Source: Sphingomonas sanxanigenens DSM 19645 = NX02 | GTDB taxonomy: Bacteria > Pseudomonadota > Alphaproteobacteria > Sphingomonadales > Sphingomonadaceae | NCBI RefSeq assembly: GCF_000512205.2 | Contig: NZ_CP006644.1 | Coordinates: 1-64,000, forward strand | DNA length: 64,000 nt | Direction of reading: 5' to 3' | Shown: piece after piece, positions 58,335 through 64,000 of the stretch | Layout of the letters: each line of letters starts with the position of its first letter | Position numbering within the stretch: position 1 is the stretch's first letter | Notes under the pieces: model-generated | The model's database searches: none | What the model saw: only the letters and a program-made list of their open reading frames with translations | Told to the model about the DNA's origin: nothing | Program-made: the position numbers and the translations under genes

Positions 58335-58726
58335 CCAACAGGATGATCATCACCGCCGTGGCAGGCATCGCGTTGGCGATGGCTGCGGGAATCGGCGGCA
58401 TCGCCTATGCGCAGTCCGGCGCCGTCGCGGCGGCGATCTCCGCCGGCACGGTCGGCGAGCAGGCCGATGGCTATCTGGGCGTCCGCGGCTCGGTGAGCGC
58501 CGACGTGCGCGCCGAGGTCGAATCGATCAACATCAAGCGGCGCGATGCCTATACCGATCTCGCCGCCAAGCGCGGCGTCAGCGTCGCGGCGGCGGCGGCG
58601 GCGACAGGCTGCCGAACCCTTGCCACCCGCGTTGGCCCGGGCCAGGCCTATCGCCTGCTCGACGGCAGCTGGCAGGTGCGCCAGGGCAGCGCGCCGGTGC
58701 AGCTGCCGGCCAACTGCCCCGGCTGA
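58331..58726 (+). CDS. ydbL: YdbL-family (DUF1318) exported protein
   Basis: A 131-residue exported protein with a signal peptide ending AYAQ. The mature part is the DUF1318 domain (GEQADGYLGVRGSVSADVRA, then SINIKRRDAYTDLAAKRGVS). YdbL partners with YdbH and YnbE, and is thought to modulate YnbE assembly. The ATG at 58331 overlaps the ynbE stop. All three genes are translationally coupled. Confidence 0.88.
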   Translation: MTNRMIITAVAGIALAMAAGIGGIAYAQSGAVAAAISAGTVGEQADGYLGVRGSVSADVRAEVESINIKRRDAYTDLAAKRGVSVAAAAAATGCRTLATRVGPGQAYRLLDGSWQVRQGSAPVQLPANCPG

Positions 58727-58732
58727 GGGTGT

Positions 58733-58755
58733 CGGGCCGGCCTCGCTCCGGCCCG
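58733..58755 (+). terminator. Hairpin after ydbL
   Basis: A perfect eight-base stem (CGGGCCGG, 58733-58740, with 58748-58755) and seven-base loop sit just after the ydbL stop. No T-run follows, so it may only slow read-through. Confidence 0.4.
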
Positions 58756-58887
58756 AAGCGCAAGGGTTGGCCCCCGCATGGTTGACTCGGGCTGGCTCGC
58801 TACCTAAACGGGCCGCGCCTTGGCGGGTTCACTCGTCGTTCATGTCTCGGGAAGCTCCAGGCCGCCTCGGCGCCGGGAGAGGAGAAT

Positions 58888-59208
58888 ATGGCGAAAGACG
58901 AACCCGGGCAGGACCCCCGCGACGGCGGCGATGCACGGCTTGAGGCGCTGGACAAGCGGCTCAGGCAGGCGAAGCACGACGAAGCGGTCAGGACGGGCGA
59001 AACGCAGAAGGGGCAGGACGAGAATTATCGTCTCGGCAACCGCGTTCTCGCCGAACTGATCGGGGGGATTGCCGGCGGCGCGCTGATCGGTTGGGTCATT
59101 GACCGTTTCGCCGGCACGTCGCCATGGGGTCTGCTGGTGGTGATGGCTCTCGGGATCATCGTCTCCTTCAGGAACATCATCAGGATTTCGAACCAGCGCT
59201 CGAAGTGA
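58888..59208 (+). CDS. atpI: ATP synthase assembly protein AtpI
   Basis: A 106-residue protein with a polar, charged N-terminus (about 1-50) and two membrane helices (LAELIGGIAGGALIGWVIDR, then WGLLVVMALGIIVSFRNIIR). AtpI helps assemble the c-ring of Fo. It is the first gene of the Fo operon and lies 37 bases before atpB. Confidence 0.92.
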   Translation: MAKDEPGQDPRDGGDARLEALDKRLRQAKHDEAVRTGETQKGQDENYRLGNRVLAELIGGIAGGALIGWVIDRFAGTSPWGLLVVMALGIIVSFRNIIRISNQRSK

Positions 59209-59245
59209 TTTCGGGCGCTTTGGTCGCAGGGATTGGGGTAGCCAA

Positions 59246-60031
59246 GTGGCCGAACAGGGCAAAGTAGACCCGATGCACCAGTTCACGATCGAGCCGTTGT
59301 TCGGCACCGATCACTGGAACGTCGCGGGTCACAACATCGCCTTCACCAACTCGGCACTGTGGATGGTGATCACCGTCGTGGTGCTGTGGGTGTTCATGCT
59401 GGGCGGCATGAAGCGCGCGCTGGTTCCCGGCCGCTGGCAGATGGCGGTCGAGAGCATGACCGGCTTCATCGATTCGATGCTGTCGGCGAATGTCGGGCCG
59501 AGGGGGCGCAAATATGTGCCCTACATCTTCTCGCTGTTCATGTTCATCCTGTTCGCCAACCTGCTCGGCCTGCTGCCGCTGGGCCTGGTCGGCATTCATC
59601 CGTTCACGATCACGAGCCATTTCACGCTTACCGGCGTGCTTGCGATCATGAGTTTCTCGATCGTTCTGATCGTCGGCTTCTGGCGCCACGGCCTGCATTT
59701 CTTCTCGCTGTTCGTGCCGCACGGCACGCCGGTGTGGCTGTTGTGGCTGATCCCGATCATCGAGCTGATCTCGTTCCTCGTCCGTCCGTTCAGCCTTGGC
59801 CTCCGGCTCTTCGTCGCGATGATGGCCGGCCACGTTCTGCTCGAGGTGCTTTCCAGCTTCGTCATCGACAGCGCCAATGCCGGCCTGATGTTCGGCATTC
59901 CGATCGGCGGCGCCAGCTTCATCCTGATGGTCGCGATCTGCGCCCTCGAGATCCTGGTCGCTGGCATCCAAGCCTATGTCTTCGCGCTGCTCACGTCGCT
60001 CTACCTGAACGACGCCGAGAACCTGCACTGA
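59246..60031 (+). CDS. atpB: ATP synthase Fo subunit a
   Basis: The 261-residue membrane subunit that forms the proton half-channels against the c-ring. The essential arginine is in FSLGLRLFVAMMAGHVLLEV, and the remaining helices fit the family. The start is GTG at 59246 (VAEQGKVDPMHQF), with an ATG nine codons on as a less likely alternative. Confidence 0.96.
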   Translation: MAEQGKVDPMHQFTIEPLFGTDHWNVAGHNIAFTNSALWMVITVVVLWVFMLGGMKRALVPGRWQMAVESMTGFIDSMLSANVGPRGRKYVPYIFSLFMFILFANLLGLLPLGLVGIHPFTITSHFTLTGVLAIMSFSIVLIVGFWRHGLHFFSLFVPHGTPVWLLWLIPIIELISFLVRPFSLGLRLFVAMMAGHVLLEVLSSFVIDSANAGLMFGIPIGGASFILMVAICALEILVAGIQAYVFALLTSLYLNDAENLH

Positions 60032-60080
60032 GCCGTTTTCGATCTTTTCTTGTCAACCGAATTTACCAAGGGAGTTTTAC

Positions 60081-60311
60081 ATGATGGACGCAGAAGCCGC
60101 CAAGCTGATCGGTGCTGGTCTCGCTGCGATCGGCGCCGGCATGGCCGCCATCGGTGTGGGTAACGTGTTCGGGTCGTTCCTCGAGAGCGCGCTGCGCAAT
60201 CCGGAAGCCGCCGACGGCCAGCAGGGCCGCCTCTTCATCGGTTTCGCCGCCGCCGAGCTTCTCGGTCTGCTGGCGTTCGTCGTCGCGATGATCCTGATCT
60301 TCGTCGCCTAA
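60081..60311 (+). CDS. atpE: ATP synthase Fo subunit c
   Basis: The 76-residue hairpin that forms the rotating c-ring. Helix 1 is Gly/Ala-rich (LIGAGLAAIGAGMAAIGVGN), the polar loop is RNPEA, and helix 2 carries the proton-binding glutamate E59 (GFAAAELLGLLAFVVAM). There is no sodium-type signature. The ATG at 60081 is followed by a second ATG codon; an AAGGGAG ribosome site lies upstream. Confidence 0.97.
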   Translation: MMDAEAAKLIGAGLAAIGAGMAAIGVGNVFGSFLESALRNPEAADGQQGRLFIGFAAAELLGLLAFVVAMILIFVA

Positions 60312-60375
60312 CGACGTCTTTTACCCCGCCGCCCGGTCCTGATGGTTCGGGCGGCAGGACAGGAATCAAGGCACG

Positions 60376-60870
60376 ATGCCCCAGATAGCCCAGCTCGCCG
60401 CCACCTATTCGTCGCAGATCTTCTGGGTGCTGCTGACGTTCGGCTTCGTCTTCTTCGTCATCGGTCTCGGCATGGTGCCCAAGATCCAGGCGACGGTTGA
60501 CCAGCGCGACCGCCAGATCGCCGGAGACCTCGCCGCGGCCGACGCCGCGCGCAAGGCGGCGGACGAGCGGGACGAGGCGTATCGCGCCAAGGCCGAAGCC
60601 AATCGTGCCGAGGCGTTGAAGCTCACCCAGGCCGCCAAGGCCGATGCGGCGGCTGCGTCCGAGGCGAGGGTCGCCGAGGGTGACGCCCGGAACGAGGCGA
60701 CCATCGCCGCGGCCGAGGCGCGTATCCGTGCCGCGACCGATGCGGCGCTTCTCGAGATCGAGGCGGTCGCGGCCGAAGCCGCGCAGGACATCGTCGCCCG
60801 CCTTTCCGGCGTGCCGGTGAGCGCCGACGAAGCGACCCAGGCAGTGAAGGCAGCGATGAATCATGGCTGA
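60376..60870 (+). CDS. atpF': ATP synthase Fo subunit b'
   Basis: A 164-residue stator subunit with one membrane helix (SQIFWVLLTFGFVFFVIGLG) and a long Ala/Glu-rich coiled coil. Alphaproteobacteria use two different b-type subunits, b and b', instead of a b dimer. This first copy with the shorter N-terminus is the b' type. Its 3' end overlaps atpF by eight bases. Confidence 0.92.
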   Translation: MPQIAQLAATYSSQIFWVLLTFGFVFFVIGLGMVPKIQATVDQRDRQIAGDLAAADAARKAADERDEAYRAKAEANRAEALKLTQAAKADAAAASEARVAEGDARNEATIAAAEARIRAATDAALLEIEAVAAEAAQDIVARLSGVPVSADEATQAVKAAMNHG

Positions 60871-61471
60871 GACGCTCTCCCCCGGATCGGCGGAAGTGGC
60901 CGCGAATCTGTCGCACGCCGACACCGCCGAAGGGCTGCACAGCGGCACCGAGGCGCATGGCGGTGCCCATGCCGAACCCTCCGCGCTGGGGCTGAGCCCG
61001 AGCGCCTGGGTGGCGCTGTCGATGACGGTGTTCATCCTCATCCTGCTGTGGAAGCGGGTGCCGGCGCTGTTCGCACGCGGCCTCGACGGCAGGATCGCGG
61101 CGATCCGCAGCCAGCTCGACGAAGCCAAGGCGCTGCGTGCGGAGGCCGAGGCGCTGCGTGCCGAATATGATGCCAAGCTGAAGGCGGCCGAGGCCGAGGC
61201 CGCATCGATGCGCGCCCACGCCGAAGCCGAAGCCAGGCAGATCCTCGTCGACGCCGAGGCGGCGGCGCAGGATTTGACCCAGCGCCGCGCGAAGATGGCC
61301 GAAGACAAGATCGCTGCCGCCGAGCGCGCTGCGATCTCCGACGTCCGCGCCAAGGCGGCGAGTGCTGCGGCGGCTGCCGCGGCGGCGCTGATCGCAGCCA
61401 AGCATGACGCGGGCGCGGATCGCGCGCTGGTCGACCAGACAATCGCCGGGATCGGAACGCGGCTGAACTGA
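60863..61471 (+). CDS. atpF: ATP synthase Fo subunit b
   Basis: A 202-residue stator subunit with a His/Glu/Ala-rich cytoplasmic N-terminal extension (about 1-45), one membrane helix (SAWVALSMTVFILILLWKRV) and a long coiled coil. It is the last gene of the Fo operon; the F1 genes are not in this window, as is usual in alphaproteobacteria. A strong terminator follows. Confidence 0.92.
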   Translation: MAETLSPGSAEVAANLSHADTAEGLHSGTEAHGGAHAEPSALGLSPSAWVALSMTVFILILLWKRVPALFARGLDGRIAAIRSQLDEAKALRAEAEALRAEYDAKLKAAEAEAASMRAHAEAEARQILVDAEAAAQDLTQRRAKMAEDKIAAAERAAISDVRAKAASAAAAAAAALIAAKHDAGADRALVDQTIAGIGTRLN

Positions 61472-61489
61472 GGTTCGGTTCACGGTTAG

Positions 61490-61527
61490 AAAAAGGGCGC
61501 CGTTCCGATGGGAACGGCGCCCTTTTT
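61490..61527. terminator. Bidirectional intrinsic terminator between atpF and purL
   Basis: A perfect 17-base stem (61490-61506 with 61511-61527) and a four-base loop. Five A on the left and five T on the right make it a terminator in both directions. It separates the convergent atpF and purL. Confidence 0.9.
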
Positions 61528-61574
61528 CATGTGGGTGCTGTTTGGGCCTTGAAGGGGACGGGCTGAGCGGAAGC

Positions 61575-63740
<2,166 letters not shown>

Positions 63741-63836
63741 GCGCGTGCCCTTAGCCGGGTGCGCGCGGGGTTGCTAGGCCCGGAAACAGCGGCGTCGCTG
63801 CGGCGTTGTCCCTTCGGCTGAAAGAAGGAGACGGGC

Positions 63837-64000
63837 ATGAGCATGATGGCCGCGATGTTGATGATGGCGGGCGCGGGCGCCGCCACGGCGCCGGTGACCG
63901 GTGATTTCGACCGCGATGGAACCCCCGATGTCGCGGCGATCGAGGACGCGCCGGGCGGCGGCAAGCAACTGGTGGTGAAGCCGGGCCGGGAGGGCGCGCT
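63837..64000 (+). CDS. Exported protein, N-terminal part only (cut by window end)
   Basis: The first 54 codons of a gene with AAAGAAGGAG upstream of the ATG. The start MSMMAAMLMMAGAGAATA is a signal peptide. The mature part begins APVTGDFDRDGTPDVAAIED, where the DFDRDGTPD pattern recalls calcium-binding FG-GAP/VCBS-type or thrombospondin-type repeats. The remainder is outside the window, so the function cannot be judged. Confidence 0.6.
   Translation, partial: MSMMAAMLMMAGAGAATAPVTGDFDRDGTPDVAAIEDAPGGGKQLVVKPGREGA

Overview
The window is about 64 kb of high-GC DNA, packed almost edge to edge with genes. It reads as chromosome from an alphaproteobacterium of the Sphingomonas type. The signs are the secB-(Tim44-like)-mltA-Smr order, the phyP-nepR / phyR-ecfG general stress response locus, a PhaR-type regulator, DUF1192 and DUF4170 proteins, an Fo-only ATP synthase operon with b and b' subunits, and short GC-rich palindromic intergenic repeats. 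No rRNA, tRNA, CRISPR array, integrase or transposase was seen, and no gene-free stretch exceeds 300 bases.

Region by region. 0-5.5 kb: dnaA, then a minus-strand block of a DUF4136 lipoprotein, trpS, murJ and secB. 5.7-9.4 kb: Tim44-like protein, mltA, an Smr-domain protein and alr. 9.5-12.4 kb: thiolase, a PhaC-like enzyme and the divergent PhaR regulator. 12.5-18.3 kb: nagZ, scpA-scpB, tatABC and a phospholipase D-like protein. 18.4-22.6 kb: an entericidin-like lipoprotein and the general stress response locus, with two readable EcfG-type promoters and an unannotated-looking 46-residue membrane protein between phyR and ecfG. 22.7-27.4 kb: an unknown membrane protein, then a tightly overlapping minus-strand operon (quinone oxidoreductase, arylsulfotransferase-like protein, two small membrane proteins, PAPS-type sulfotransferase). 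27.5-30.1 kb: DUF1192 and clpA.

30.2-38.3 kb is the accessory region of most interest. It holds an HPr-kinase-like ATPase, a family 2 glycosyltransferase, a PqqD-like peptide chaperone with an unusual C-terminal tail, a family 4 glycosyltransferase, a sulfotransferase, a nucleotidyltransferase plus a degenerate paralogue, and an ABC exporter. The parts resemble the tailoring and export portion of ribosomal-peptide (lasso-like) or glycoconjugate clusters, but no cyclase, transglutaminase-fold protease or separate precursor gene is visible.

38.3-64 kb returns to core functions: a CoxE-like VWA protein with a MoxR ATPase, rpoD-dnaG with a GIY-YIG gene, yqeY, carA-carB, greA, DUF4170, purB, an EF-hand protein, radC, ydbH-ynbE-ydbL (envelope lipid transport), atpI-atpB-atpE-atpF'-atpF, purL, and the start of a secreted protein cut by the window end.

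All functions are inferred from motifs and gene context read by eye. No database search was run.
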